Source: Microbacterium algeriense (GTDB lineage: Bacteria > Actinomycetota > Actinomycetes > Actinomycetales > Microbacteriaceae). Taken from it: a DNA stretch of 64,000 nt. The translations under genes were made by a program, and so were the position numbers. This document shows, one piece after another, positions 21,212-29,599 of the stretch (the stretch's first letter is position 1; each line of letters opens with the position of its first letter). The stretch is taken from the NCBI RefSeq assembly GCF_008868005.1, contig NZ_WAAO01000003.1, positions 186,001 through 250,000 on the forward strand. Direction: 5' to 3'. Under the pieces are notes generated by a model. The model had not been told where the DNA came from and did not search any database. It saw only the letters and a program-made list of their open reading frames with translations.

Positions 21212-21871
21212 TCACTCGAATCGTGTGAAGACCCCTTCGCGCAGCACCGGCACGGCGTCGACCGCGTCCACCACTGCCGCATCGGCCACCGTGGTCGGCG
21301 TCAGGCCGACTGCCTCGATCCGCGCGGTCGCCGTGACGCCGCTCGCGAGTTCGCGACCCGACCCGCTCGCGCCGACCATGTGCCGGAGGGCTCCGCGGAG
21401 AGCGCGGAAACCCTCGGCGGCGACGGCCGCATCGGGGGCCGTGTGGTCGATGCCGCGGTCGGACAGAGCGAGCACGATCGCCCCGGCCCCCAGCTGGTCC
21501 TCGACCGCGAACCGCAGCGCCCCGGACGGCTCGAGCTCGCCCGCGGCGATCACCGCGACCGACGTGCGCGCCTGCCGGCGCTCCTGAATCGTCTGCACCG
21601 CGCGGGCGACCGCCGAGGCGTTGCGCAGCCCGCCGATCAGCACGGTCGCCTCCGGAGATGCGTCCGCCGCCAGGGCCGCGCCGTTCCGCGACCACTGCTC
21701 GGCTTCCGCGAGGTCGACGTCGACACCGGAGGCGACCGCGTCGATCACGATGGACGAGAAGCGCAGCACGTCGACGACCACGACGACATCCGCGGCGGCG
21801 AGTCGGGCGAGGCCCGCGCCGCCCCAGTCGAGGCGGACCTGGTACGTGGACTGATCGAACGGAGACGGCAC
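21212..21871 (-). CDS. ComB-family 2-phosphosulfolactate phosphatase-like protein
   Basis: This 219-residue protein matches the ComB family, whose archaeal members dephosphorylate 2-phosphosulfolactate for coenzyme M synthesis. VVVVDVLRFSSIVIDAV, VLIGGLRNASAVA, VAVIAAGE and FAVEDQLGAGAIV follow the family order. Actinobacteria do not in general make coenzyme M, and no other genes of that pathway are present, so the real substrate is unknown. It starts at GTG (21871) with TAGGCT 6 bases before it and no ribosome binding site, which points to a leaderless transcript. It lies 18 bases after the FtsX-type permease gene. Confidence 0.85.
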   Translation of the reverse strand: MPSPFDQSTYQVRLDWGGAGLARLAAADVVVVVDVLRFSSIVIDAVASGVDVDLAEAEQWSRNGAALAADASPEATVLIGGLRNASAVARAVQTIQERRQARTSVAVIAAGELEPSGALRFAVEDQLGAGAIVLALSDRGIDHTAPDAAVAAEGFRALRGALRHMVGASGSGRELASGVTATARIEAVGLTPTTVADAAVVDAVDAVPVLREGVFTRFE

Positions 21872-21877
21872 CCGACC

Positions 21878-21883
21878 AGCCTA
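21878..21883 (-). promoter_or_regulatory. -10 box TAGGCT for leaderless comB-like gene
   Basis: On the minus strand TAGGCT ends 6 bases before the GTG at 21871. Confidence 0.6.
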
Positions 21884-21889
21884 GAGCCG

Positions 21890-23350
21890 TCAGTCCGCGG
21901 CGAGCGCCTCGACCGGTGCCACCCGGGTCGCCAGCCGCGTCGGAGTGGCGGCGGCGACGAGCGTCAGGACCGCCGTGGCGAGGACGATGATCGCCACGGG
22001 GACCCACGGGATCTGCGGCGCCACGAGGCCGGCCGGGACGAAGTCGGGCAGCGTGGGCACGGAGCCGAGCAGCGACTGGGCCGCGATCCAGCCGTAGACC
22101 ACACCCAGGACGAGTCCGGTGAGGGTCGCCGCGACCGTGATGTGCGTGGCCTCCAGGAGCACCATCCGACGCACCTGTCGGTTGGACAGGCCGATCGACC
22201 GCAGCAGGCCCAGCTCCCGACGCCGCTGCACCACGCCGATCGTCAGCAGGTTCACCAGACCCACCGCCGCGATCACCGCGGAGACGGCCACGAGCACCAT
22301 CATGACCGCCGCGAAGGCGTCCATCGGCGCGAAGAACTCCTCCGGCACCTCGCCGGTGACCTGGCTCAGCATGAGCCGCTTGGCGGACTCCAGCGCCACC
22401 GCGAACATCGTCACCAGAGTCACGCCCATCACGACGCCGATCGCCATGCGGGACGAGCGCTCCGGGTAGCGCAGAGCGTTCTCCGCCGCCAGACGGGCCG
22501 TCGCGCTCGAACCGAACATCTTGCCGACCAGGCGCAGGACCGGCGGCATGAACAGCACCGATCCGAGTGCCAGGCCCGTGAACGAGAGCACGCCGCCGAA
22601 GAAGGCGACGACCACGCCGAGCGGCGTGATGAGTCCGATCAGCACGCCGCCCACGAGCAGCGCGGCGCCGGTGACGAGGAGCACCCAGGCCGCGACGTGC
22701 CTGCTCGGCTTCCCCGACACCTCGTCGTGGGTGCGCTCGACCGAGCCGCCCAGCGCCTGCAGCGGGGTCACGGAGAGGACCCGTCGGGAACCGGCCCAGG
22801 CTGCCGCCCAGGTGGTGAGCGCGACGCCGACGGCCGGCAGCACGACGAAGGGCTGCGCGAGGGAGAAGTCCGCGGGGGCGTTGTCCATCAGCTGCGCACC
22901 CACCTGCACGCCGACGGCCGCCAGCAGGAGTCCGACGACCAGCCCGATGGCGGCGCCCAGCAGGCCCACCACGAGTCCCTGGCGCCCGACCTGCGCGCGC
23001 TGCGAGCGAGCGGTGGCCCCGATCAGGCGCAGCAGCGCGATGCGGCGGGTGCGACCGGCGATGATGGTCGAGAACGTGTTCGCGGTGACGATCGCGGCCA
23101 CGTACATCGCGACGACGGTCAGCAGCACCGACAGGAGGGCGACGACGAATGCGAGCGTCTCGCTGTCGCCGATGAACGGATCCGCCTGCAGCACCGTGCC
23201 GATGTAGGCCGTGACCTCGACGAGCAGGACTCCGAAGGCAGCCGACAGCGCGGCGACCAGGATGCTCGCGCCCATTCCGCGATCCCGCAGCCAGGAGAGC
23301 CGCGGGCCGGTCGCCCTCGTGTCGGGGACGACGGTGGCGACGGCGGTCAT
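21890..23350 (-). CDS. FtsX/MacB-type ABC transporter permease
   Basis: A 486-residue permease made of two FtsX-type halves with about ten membrane helices and unusually short extracellular loops. The cytoplasmic coupling segments RTRRIALLRLIGATARSQR (first half) and RRRELGLLRSIGLSNRQVRRM (second half) are the typical contacts to the ATPase. It overlaps the ATPase gene by the ATGA arrangement. Such transporters usually export lipids, peptides or antibiotics, or sense cell-envelope stress; the two-component system encoded upstream on the same strand is a plausible regulator. Confidence 0.92.
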   Translation of the reverse strand: MTAVATVVPDTRATGPRLSWLRDRGMGASILVAALSAAFGVLLVEVTAYIGTVLQADPFIGDSETLAFVVALLSVLLTVVAMYVAAIVTANTFSTIIAGRTRRIALLRLIGATARSQRAQVGRQGLVVGLLGAAIGLVVGLLLAAVGVQVGAQLMDNAPADFSLAQPFVVLPAVGVALTTWAAAWAGSRRVLSVTPLQALGGSVERTHDEVSGKPSRHVAAWVLLVTGAALLVGGVLIGLITPLGVVVAFFGGVLSFTGLALGSVLFMPPVLRLVGKMFGSSATARLAAENALRYPERSSRMAIGVVMGVTLVTMFAVALESAKRLMLSQVTGEVPEEFFAPMDAFAAVMMVLVAVSAVIAAVGLVNLLTIGVVQRRRELGLLRSIGLSNRQVRRMVLLEATHITVAATLTGLVLGVVYGWIAAQSLLGSVPTLPDFVPAGLVAPQIPWVPVAIIVLATAVLTLVAAATPTRLATRVAPVEALAAD

Positions 23351-24108
23351 GCCGCCACCTCCGCGGCGAGCATGTAGGCGGAGATCTGCTCGGCCGTCTG
23401 GCGTGGGTGATCGGCGACGATGCGGCCGTCGCCGAGGTAGAGCACGCGGTCGGCGTGGCTCGCGGCGATCGCGTCGTGCGTGACCATCGCGATCGACTGC
23501 CCGTGCTCACGACTCGCGGTCGCCAGCAGGTTCAGCACCTCTCGTCCTGTCTTCGAGTCGAGATTGCCCGTGGGCTCGTCGGCGAAGACGAGGTCGGGCG
23601 CCGTCGCCAGAGCACGGGCGATCGCCACGCGCTGCTGTTGTCCCCCGGAGAGCTGATGCGGCCGGTGGCCCAGCCGCGAGCCGAGGCCGAGCGTCTCGAT
23701 GAGCCCGTCGATGCGCGCACGCTCGATCGCGCTCGGACGGCGACCGTCGAGCTCGAAGGGCAGCAGGATGTTGCCCAGGGCGTCGAGCGTGGGCACGAGG
23801 TTGAACGCCTGGAAGATGAAGCCGACCCGGCGGCGCCGCAGGATCGTGAGGTCGATGTCCCCCAGGCCCGTGATCTCGGTGTCGCCGATCCAGGCGCGGC
23901 CCTCGGTCGGGCTGTCGAGCCCGGCCATGATGTGCATCAGGGTGGACTTGCCGGAGCCGGACGGCCCCATGATGGCGGTGAACTGGCCGCGACGGATGCC
24001 CACGCTCACGTCATCGAGCGCTCGCACCGTCCCCTCGCCGGAGCCGTAGGTCTTCTTCAGATGCTGGACGCGGGCGGCGAGCCCCAGGTCGGTGGTCGTG
24101 ATCTCCAT
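23347..24108 (-). CDS. FtsX-type ABC transporter ATPase (MacB/LolD type)
   Basis: This 253-residue ATPase is partner to the adjacent permease. Walker [10 protein letters not shown], signature [15 protein letters not shown] and Walker [21 protein letters not shown] are all intact, and GNLDSKTG is diagnostic for this subfamily. The start at 24108 ([19 protein letters not shown]) was preferred over one 10 codons upstream because TAGCGT ends 7 bases before it, as for a leaderless transcript. Confidence 0.95.
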   Translation of the reverse strand: MEITTTDLGLAARVQHLKKTYGSGEGTVRALDDVSVGIRRGQFTAIMGPSGSGKSTLMHIMAGLDSPTEGRAWIGDTEITGLGDIDLTILRRRRVGFIFQAFNLVPTLDALGNILLPFELDGRRPSAIERARIDGLIETLGLGSRLGHRPHQLSGGQQQRVAIARALATAPDLVFADEPTGNLDSKTGREVLNLLATASREHGQSIAMVTHDAIAASHADRVLYLGDGRIVADHPRQTAEQISAYMLAAEVAA

Positions 24109-24115
24109 GGCTTCG

Positions 24116-24121
24116 ACGCTA
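24116..24121 (-). promoter_or_regulatory. -10 box TAGCGT for leaderless ABC exporter operon
   Basis: On the minus strand TAGCGT ends 7 bases before the ATG at 24108. Confidence 0.6.
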
Positions 24122-24191
24122 TTTCGGCCACTCCCCACCGGTCATCGCCCTGCGGGCTCATCCGCGTACATCGCAAGGATGATCCGCGCCC

Positions 24192-24665
24192 TCACACCCA
24201 CGCGTGCGTGGACACGCCGACCCCGTTCCACGCATTGATCGTGACGATCAGCGCCACGAGCGCGCCGAGCTCGGCCGGGGAGAACTCCGCCGCCGCCTCC
24301 TCCCAATCCGCATCGGGGACGTGCGTCTCGGACGCACGGGTGATGCTCTCGGTCAGCGTGAACGCCGCTCGCTCGCGCGCCGTGAACAGGGCGGACTGCC
24401 GCCACACCGCCAGCGCGTTGATCCGCTGCGTCGTGTCACCGGCCTTCAGGGCGTCGGTGGCGTGCATGTCGACGCAGTAGCTGCATCCGTTCAGCTGCGA
24501 CGCCCGCAGTCGGACGAGCTCACGGAGCCGATGGTCGAAATCCACCGCATCGAGCTCGCGCACCATCGCCGTGTCGAGGTGGGCGAGGGCGCGTGAGAAG
24601 TGCGGCGCGATGGTGTCGATGTCGAGGCGGACCGGGATGGGCACGGTGGGGGCGATGTTCTCCAT
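24192..24665 (-). CDS. AhpD-like carboxymuconolactone decarboxylase family protein
   Basis: The 157-residue helical protein carries the AhpD-type redox motif CSYCVDMH (about residues 61-68), with the CxxC pair and the proton-relay His. Members reduce peroxides or act as general thiol oxidoreductases. FDHRLRELVRLRASQLNGCSYC and FTARERAAFTLTESIT are typical. The start at 24665 is preceded by CAGGAT at 6 bases, suggesting a leaderless transcript. It sits between the response regulator and the ABC exporter, but a functional link is only positional. Confidence 0.9.
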   Translation of the reverse strand: MENIAPTVPIPVRLDIDTIAPHFSRALAHLDTAMVRELDAVDFDHRLRELVRLRASQLNGCSYCVDMHATDALKAGDTTQRINALAVWRQSALFTARERAAFTLTESITRASETHVPDADWEEAAAEFSPAELGALVALIVTINAWNGVGVSTHAWV

Positions 24666-24671
24666 GCACGG

Positions 24672-24677
24672 ATCCTG
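24672..24677 (-). promoter_or_regulatory. -10 box CAGGAT for leaderless AhpD-like gene
   Basis: On the minus strand CAGGAT ends 6 bases before the ATG at 24665. Confidence 0.5.
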
Positions 24678-24704
24678 CACCAGGCCACGGACACCGCGCG
24701 AGGG

Positions 24705-25340
24705 TCAGACCAGTCCGTGCTCGAAGGCGAAGACGACGAGCTGCACCCGGTCGCGCAGCCCGAGCTTGGTGAGGATCCGGCTGATGTGCGTCTTCACCGT
24801 CGCCTCGCTCAGGTACTCCCGGCCGGCGATCTCGGCGTTCGACAGACCACGCGCGGCGAGCGCGAAGATCTCCTTCTCGCGATCGGTGAGCGTCGCGTAC
24901 TGGGGCGGAACCGGCTTCGGCGCCTCGGCGAAGTGCGCGAACAGGTCGAGGGTCGCCGACGCGGCGATCACGCTCGATCCCGCGTGGACGGTGCGGATCG
25001 CGGCGAGCAGGAACTCCGGGTCGGCGTCCTTGAGCAGGAAGCCGCTCGCGCCCTGGCGGATCGCCCTGGCCGCGGCCTCGTCGAGATCGAACGTGGTGAG
25101 CATGACAACGCGGGGCGGCTCCGGCCTGGCGAGGATCTCCGCGGTCGCGGTGAGTCCGTCCATGACCGGCATGCGGATGTCCATCAGCACCACGTCGGGT
25201 CGGGTCGTGCGCACGACCTCGAGCGCCTCCCTGCCGTCGCCTGCTTCTCCGACCACCTCGAGGTCGGGCTGCGAGGCGACGAGCATCCGGATGCCGGCGC
25301 GGAACAGCGCCTGGTCGTCGACGAGCACGACTCTGATCAT
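24705..25340 (-). CDS. NarL/LuxR-type response regulator
   Basis: A 211-residue two-domain regulator. The receiver domain (residues 1-120) has the acidic pair in LVDDQ, the phosphoacceptor Asp in VVLMDIRMP, the Thr in VVMLTTFD and the conserved Lys in FLLKD. The C-terminal LuxR helix-turn-helix reads LTDREKEIFALAARGLSNAEI and LSEATVKTHISRILTKLGLRDR. Its ATG overlaps the histidine kinase stop codon by 4 bases, so the two are made together. Its targets probably include the nearby ABC exporter, which is an inference from position. Confidence 0.96.
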   Translation of the reverse strand: MIRVVLVDDQALFRAGIRMLVASQPDLEVVGEAGDGREALEVVRTTRPDVVLMDIRMPVMDGLTATAEILARPEPPRVVMLTTFDLDEAAARAIRQGASGFLLKDADPEFLLAAIRTVHAGSSVIAASATLDLFAHFAEAPKPVPPQYATLTDREKEIFALAARGLSNAEIAGREYLSEATVKTHISRILTKLGLRDRVQLVVFAFEHGLV

Positions 25341-26512
25341 TCGGACACTCCGATCGGAAGCGAGGCATGGACGACGAACTGCGTCCCCCGACGCTCGGCT
25401 TGCAGACTACCGCCGGCGAGCTGGGCGCGCTCGCGCATCCCGATGACCCCGTGGCCGCCCTGTCCGACCACCGCCTCGCGCGAGACCGTGTTGCGCACGT
25501 CGATGTCCACGCGATCCGGAAGCCAGGCCAGGTGCACGTCGACGGCGCCGTCACCGTGGCGGATGGCGTTGGTGAGCGCCTCCTGGAGGATCCGGTAGAC
25601 GGCGAGCTGGATCGCCCCCGGCGGCTCGCCCGGCGGCATCGGGTCGACGGTCACGCGCGGTTCGATCCCCGCCTGTCGCACCTGGGCGAACAGCGCCTCG
25701 AGGTCGGCGAGCGTGGGCTGCGGACCGTCGCCCTGACGATGGCGCAGCTGGGTCAGCAGCATCCGCACATCGCTGAGCGCCCCGCGCGCGGTCTGTGCGA
25801 TCGTGCCGAGCGCCTCGGTGGCCATCTCCGGCTTGACGGCCGCGGCGTAGCGCGCGCCGTCCGCCTGCGCGATCACGACGGCCAGCGAGTGCGCGACGAT
25901 GTCGTGCATGTCGCGGGCGATGCGCACCCTCTCCTGCTCCTCGACAGCCAGGGACTCCGCCTGGAGCTGTGCGGCACGGGTGCGGCGTGCCCGCAGGATG
26001 ACGCGCCAGAGGAGCCCGCACACCCAGGCGAATCCGAGCGCCATCGCCGAGAGCGCGAGCAGCAGCGTACCGGTGGTGACCTGCTCCCACCCCGATCCGG
26101 AGCCGAAGCTGACGCCGCTGACGAACACCATGAACAGGGCCGCCACGAGTCCGCCGAGGAGCGCGGAGCCGAAGCCCCACCAGAGCACGCGCCGGGTGCC
26201 CCATGCGGACGTGGCGTACAGCACCATCAGGATCGCGAAGTCGATGGGCAGCGGGCCGAAGCCGGCCAGCATCTGCACGATCGCGCCCGCCCACGCCGCG
26301 GCGAGCGCGAGCCCGGGAGCGAGCCGGCCGATCGCGACGCCGCCGAACATCAGCACGCTCGCCACGACCATCGCAGCGGCGGCGATCCCGAACGACCCGC
26401 CGCCGGGGACCGGCGCGTAGAACACCAGCGACATCGGCGTGAGGACGACGAAGAGCAGCGCCGCCCCGACGATGTCGAGGACCAGCGCCGTACGGGAGAG
26501 CGGGCGGATCAC
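25337..26512 (-). CDS. Sensor histidine kinase (HisKA_3 / DesK-NarX type)
   Basis: This 391-residue membrane kinase has five or six N-terminal helices without a sizeable extracellular sensor domain, which is usual for kinases that sense membrane state. The dimerisation region contains the phosphorylated His in RIARDMHDIVAHSLAVVIAQAD. The ATPase region has EALTNAIRHGDG (N box) and GQGGHGVIGMRERAQLAGG (G boxes). It starts at GTG (26512), 6 bases after TAGCGT, and is probably leaderless. It is cotranscribed with the response regulator. Confidence 0.95.
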   Translation of the reverse strand: MIRPLSRTALVLDIVGAALLFVVLTPMSLVFYAPVPGGGSFGIAAAAMVVASVLMFGGVAIGRLAPGLALAAAWAGAIVQMLAGFGPLPIDFAILMVLYATSAWGTRRVLWWGFGSALLGGLVAALFMVFVSGVSFGSGSGWEQVTTGTLLLALSAMALGFAWVCGLLWRVILRARRTRAAQLQAESLAVEEQERVRIARDMHDIVAHSLAVVIAQADGARYAAAVKPEMATEALGTIAQTARGALSDVRMLLTQLRHRQGDGPQPTLADLEALFAQVRQAGIEPRVTVDPMPPGEPPGAIQLAVYRILQEALTNAIRHGDGAVDVHLAWLPDRVDIDVRNTVSREAVVGQGGHGVIGMRERAQLAGGSLQAERRGTQFVVHASLPIGVSE

Positions 26513-26518
26513 TCCCCC

Positions 26519-26524
26519 ACGCTA
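26519..26524 (-). promoter_or_regulatory. -10 box TAGCGT for leaderless kinase-regulator operon
   Basis: On the minus strand TAGCGT ends 6 bases before the GTG at 26512. Confidence 0.55.
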
Positions 26525-26573
26525 CGCGAGCGCACGGCGTCGGACATCCGTCTGCGGATGTACGCGTTCCGCC

Positions 26574-27374
26574 TCAGGCGCGCGCGAGGATCTCGCCGTG
26601 CGGCACGAGGAACCAGCCGTCGCCGTCCTCAGCCCAGCGCTTCCACGCGTCGCTGATGTCCTCCAGATCGCTCCGGCTCGCCATGCCCTCGTCGACGAGC
26701 TGCCGGGCGAGCGCGGACTCGAGGATGCGGTCGGCCCACATCCCGCCCCACCAGGCACGCTCGGCCGGGGTGGCATAGCACCACGTGGAGGCGGTCGCCG
26801 TGACGTCCTGGAACCCGGCGGCGCGTGCCCAGGCGAGCAGTCGGCGTCCCGCGTCGGGCTCTCCCCCGTTCGCCCTGGCGGCCGCGCGATACAGCGCGAG
26901 CCAGCGATCGAGCTCCGGGAGCACCGGGAACCAGAGGAATCCCGCGTAATCGGCATCGCGCGCCGCGACGATCCCACCCGGCACGGCGACGCGACGCATC
27001 TCCCGCAGCGCCTGCACCGGGTCGGCCACGTGCTGGAGCACCTGGTGCGCGTGCACGACGTCGAAGGAGTCGTCGGGGAAGCCGAGCGCGTGCACGTCCT
27101 CGACGGAGAAGTCGAGATTGGTCAGGCCCCGCTCGGCGGCCAGGCGGCGCGACAGCGACAGGGCGCCCTCATCGATCTCGGTGGCCGTGACGTGCGCGAC
27201 GACACCTGCGAAGTCGACTGTGATGCTGCCCGGGCCGGCGCCCACGTCGAGAAGACGCGTGGCGGCCGTGAGATGCGGGCGGAGGTACTGCGCCGAGTTC
27301 GCGATGTCGCGCACGTTGTGCGACCGGAGGACGGATTCGTGGTGTCCGTGCGTGTACGAGGCCATGCGGTTCAT
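26574..27374 (-). CDS. Class I SAM-dependent methyltransferase
   Basis: This 266-residue methyltransferase is of the UbiE/Methyltransf_11 type. LLDVGAGPGSITVDFA is the AdoMet-binding motif I, ATEIDEGALSLSRR motif II with its acidic residue, and FDVVHAHQVLQHVADPVQALREMRRVAVPGG the motif IV-VI region. Its ATG overlaps the menE stop codon (ATGA); a second ATG three codons on has CAGAAT 7 bases before it, so a leaderless start at 27365 is also possible. Position beside menE and menB might suggest quinone methylation, but the sequence is not closely like MenG, so the substrate is unknown. Confidence 0.88.
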   Translation of the reverse strand: MNRMASYTHGHHESVLRSHNVRDIANSAQYLRPHLTAATRLLDVGAGPGSITVDFAGVVAHVTATEIDEGALSLSRRLAAERGLTNLDFSVEDVHALGFPDDSFDVVHAHQVLQHVADPVQALREMRRVAVPGGIVAARDADYAGFLWFPVLPELDRWLALYRAAARANGGEPDAGRRLLAWARAAGFQDVTATASTWCYATPAERAWWGGMWADRILESALARQLVDEGMASRSDLEDISDAWKRWAEDGDGWFLVPHGEILARA

Positions 27375-28549
27375 TCTGGCAGTCCCCGTCCGGCTCGGTG
27401 CAGCGCGGCGACCGCCCTCCTGATCGCCTCGCGGTCGGGCTTGCCGGACGCCAGGACATCGAGTTCGTCCACGACGATGAGACGGGACGGACGGGCGTGC
27501 TTGCCGACCTCGTCCGCGACGGCGTCGCGCGCCTGCGCCAGCTGCTCCGACTCGCTGCGCCGCAGCACCTCCCCGCGCGCCGCGACGATGACCGACGCCT
27601 CCCCCCAGCGCTCGTCCTCGACACCGATCACGACCGCCTCGTGCAGGCCGGGGATCCGACGGACGACCCGTTCCACCCGGTCGAGCGAGATGTTGACGCC
27701 TCCCGAGACGATCACGTTGTCCGCGCGCCCGTGCACACGTACGACGCCGTCCTCCACGAGCCCGAGGTCGCCGGTGCGGTACCAGCGGATTCCGAGCTCG
27801 TCGCGCACGAACGCCCGGGCGGTCAGCTCTCCGTCTCCCAGGTACCCCTCCGCGAGCATGGGACCTGCGATGCGCAGCTCCCCGTCGACCGTGCGCACCG
27901 CGACCGTGTCGAGGGGCACCCCGTCGTACACGCAGCCACCGCTGGTCTCGGTCGACCCGTAGGTGCGCACCAGGTGCACCCCCTGTGCCGCCGCGCGTTC
28001 GCGCAGCGGCTCCGGAAGCGACTGCCCTCCGACGAGGATCGCGCGATAGGCCCGCAGCGCGGAGAGGACCGCCGGGTCGTCCGCCGCGTCGAGCAGGGTC
28101 GCGACCTGCGCGGGGACCAGTGACGTGTACAGATCAGGGAGATCGGCACCCGGTGTCCGGCGCTGCAGCGAGCGGGTCGCCTCCGCGAACGACAGCGGCG
28201 AGAAGCGCCCCTCGACCGATTCCGGCCGCGTGCCGGCGAGAAGCGATCGCACCAGCACCTGCAGACCCGCCACATAGCCGGCCGGGAGCGCGAGCAGCCA
28301 CCGCCCGCTCCCGATCCGTGCGGCCGTCGCCTCGGCGCTGGCCCGCAGCGCTTCACCGCTCAGGGCGACGCGCTTCGGAACGCCGCTCGACCCCGAGGTG
28401 GCGATCACGGCCGCGATCCCCTCCGCGACGTTCTCCGGTGCGCCCGCGACCATGCCGAGTCCGAGCGCCGGGCCTCCCTCGAGCGCGCTGCGCAGCGCCT
28501 CCCACAGCTGCTGCGGGTCCTCGGCATCCGTCGGGATCAGCGCGGTCAT
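27371..28549 (-). CDS. menE: o-Succinylbenzoate-CoA ligase
   Basis: This 392-residue acyl-adenylating enzyme converts o-succinylbenzoate to its CoA ester in menaquinone synthesis. The AMP-binding P-loop is ATSGSSGVPKRVALS, followed by VRTYGSTETSGGCVYDG, WYRTGDLG and the hinge region VHGRADNVIVSGGVNI; the terminal catalytic Lys is in DVLASGKPDREAIRR. It is shorter than Gram-negative MenE (about 450) but normal for actinobacteria. It follows menB by 29 bases and overlaps the methyltransferase gene. Confidence 0.94.
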   Translation of the reverse strand: MTALIPTDAEDPQQLWEALRSALEGGPALGLGMVAGAPENVAEGIAAVIATSGSSGVPKRVALSGEALRASAEATAARIGSGRWLLALPAGYVAGLQVLVRSLLAGTRPESVEGRFSPLSFAEATRSLQRRTPGADLPDLYTSLVPAQVATLLDAADDPAVLSALRAYRAILVGGQSLPEPLRERAAAQGVHLVRTYGSTETSGGCVYDGVPLDTVAVRTVDGELRIAGPMLAEGYLGDGELTARAFVRDELGIRWYRTGDLGLVEDGVVRVHGRADNVIVSGGVNISLDRVERVVRRIPGLHEAVVIGVEDERWGEASVIVAARGEVLRRSESEQLAQARDAVADEVGKHARPSRLIVVDELDVLASGKPDREAIRRAVAALHRAGRGLPE

Positions 28550-28578
28550 CCGGGTCTCCGCTTCCGTCGTGCCAGGGG

Positions 28579-29499
28579 TCAGTAGTGCCAGGGGAACGAC
28601 GACCAGTCGGCGTCGCGCTTCTCGAGGAACGAATCGCGCCCCTCCACGGCTTCGTCGGTGCCGTACGCGAGACGCGTGGCCTCCCCGGCGAACACCTGCT
28701 GGCCGACGAGCCCGTCGTCGACCGCGTTGAAGGCGAACTTCAGCATGCGGATCGCCGTGGGCGACTTGGTCAGCACGGTGCGCGCCATCTTCAGCGCCTC
28801 CCGCTCGAGGTCGGCATGCGGGACGACGCGGTTAACCGCTCCCATCTCGTAGGCGCGCTGCGCGGAGTACTCCTCGGCGAGGAAGAACACCTCGCGGGCG
28901 AGCTTCTGCCCGGTCTGGCGCGCCATGTACGCCGAGCCGTATCCGGCGTCGAAGCTGCCGACGTCGGCATCGGTCTGCTTGAAGCGCGCTTCCTCCGCGG
29001 AGGCGATGGTGAGGTCGCACACGACGTGCAGGGAGTGTCCGCCACCGGCCGCCCATCCCGGCACCACCGCGATGACGACCTTGGGCATGAAGCGGATCAG
29101 ACGCTGCACCTCGAGGATGTGCAGACGCCCGACGGCGGCTCGGCTCGCACCGTCGACGATCGCCGTCTCCGCATCCGAGTACTTGTACCCATCGCGACCG
29201 CGGATGCGCTGGTCGCCGCCGGAGCAGAACGCCCAGCCGCCGTCCTTCGGGCTCGGGCCGTTGCCCGTCAGCAGCACGGCGCCGATGCGCGCATCCTGTC
29301 GGGCGATGTCGAGCGCGCGGTACAGCTCGTCCACGGTGTGCGGGCGGAAGGCGTTGCGCACCTCCGGCCGGTTGAACGCGATGCGGGCGACGCCGCCGTC
29401 GCGCGAGACGTGCGCGGTGATGTCGGTGTAGTCCTCGGCACCGGGCGCAAGCACCCATTCGGCCGGGTCGAACAGGTCGGAGACGAAGGCATCGGTCAC
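28579..29499 (-). CDS. menB: 1,4-Dihydroxy-2-naphthoyl-CoA synthase
   Basis: This 306-residue crotonase-fold enzyme closes the second ring in menaquinone synthesis, using the product of MenE. Conserved segments are IAFNRPEVRNAFRPHTVDEL, FCSGGDQRIRG, the oxyanion-hole region GWAAGGGHSLHVVCDLTIAS and the C-terminal WSSFPWHY. The long open frame extends further upstream, but homology begins at the GTG at 29499; TAGGGT ends 7 bases before it and there is no ribosome binding site, so the mRNA is probably leaderless. Confidence 0.96.
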   Translation of the reverse strand: MTDAFVSDLFDPAEWVLAPGAEDYTDITAHVSRDGGVARIAFNRPEVRNAFRPHTVDELYRALDIARQDARIGAVLLTGNGPSPKDGGWAFCSGGDQRIRGRDGYKYSDAETAIVDGASRAAVGRLHILEVQRLIRFMPKVVIAVVPGWAAGGGHSLHVVCDLTIASAEEARFKQTDADVGSFDAGYGSAYMARQTGQKLAREVFFLAEEYSAQRAYEMGAVNRVVPHADLEREALKMARTVLTKSPTAIRMLKFAFNAVDDGLVGQQVFAGEATRLAYGTDEAVEGRDSFLEKRDADWSSFPWHY

Positions 29500-29506
29500 G
29501 GCATCC

Positions 29507-29512
29507 ACCCTA
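29507..29512 (-). promoter_or_regulatory. -10 box TAGGGT for leaderless menB-menE transcript
   Basis: On the minus strand TAGGGT ends 7 bases before the GTG at 29499. Confidence 0.6.
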
Positions 29513-29524
29513 TTCCCCGGTTCC

Positions 29525-29576
29525 CGTCGCCCTTGCTGTCGGTTTGGATGCGCCATGCCGACAGCCGGTGCGACGG
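29525..29576 (-). terminator. Hairpin downstream of the HAAS-domain gene
   Basis: CTGTCGG and CCGACAG pair perfectly around a loop of about 15 bases, and outer CGTCGC/GCGACG extends the stem imperfectly. It lies between the stop codon at 29600 and the menB promoter and probably ends the PadR-HAAS transcript. No U tract is present. Confidence 0.5.
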
Positions 29577-29599
29577 GAGGAGGTGATCGTGTCGGACGA

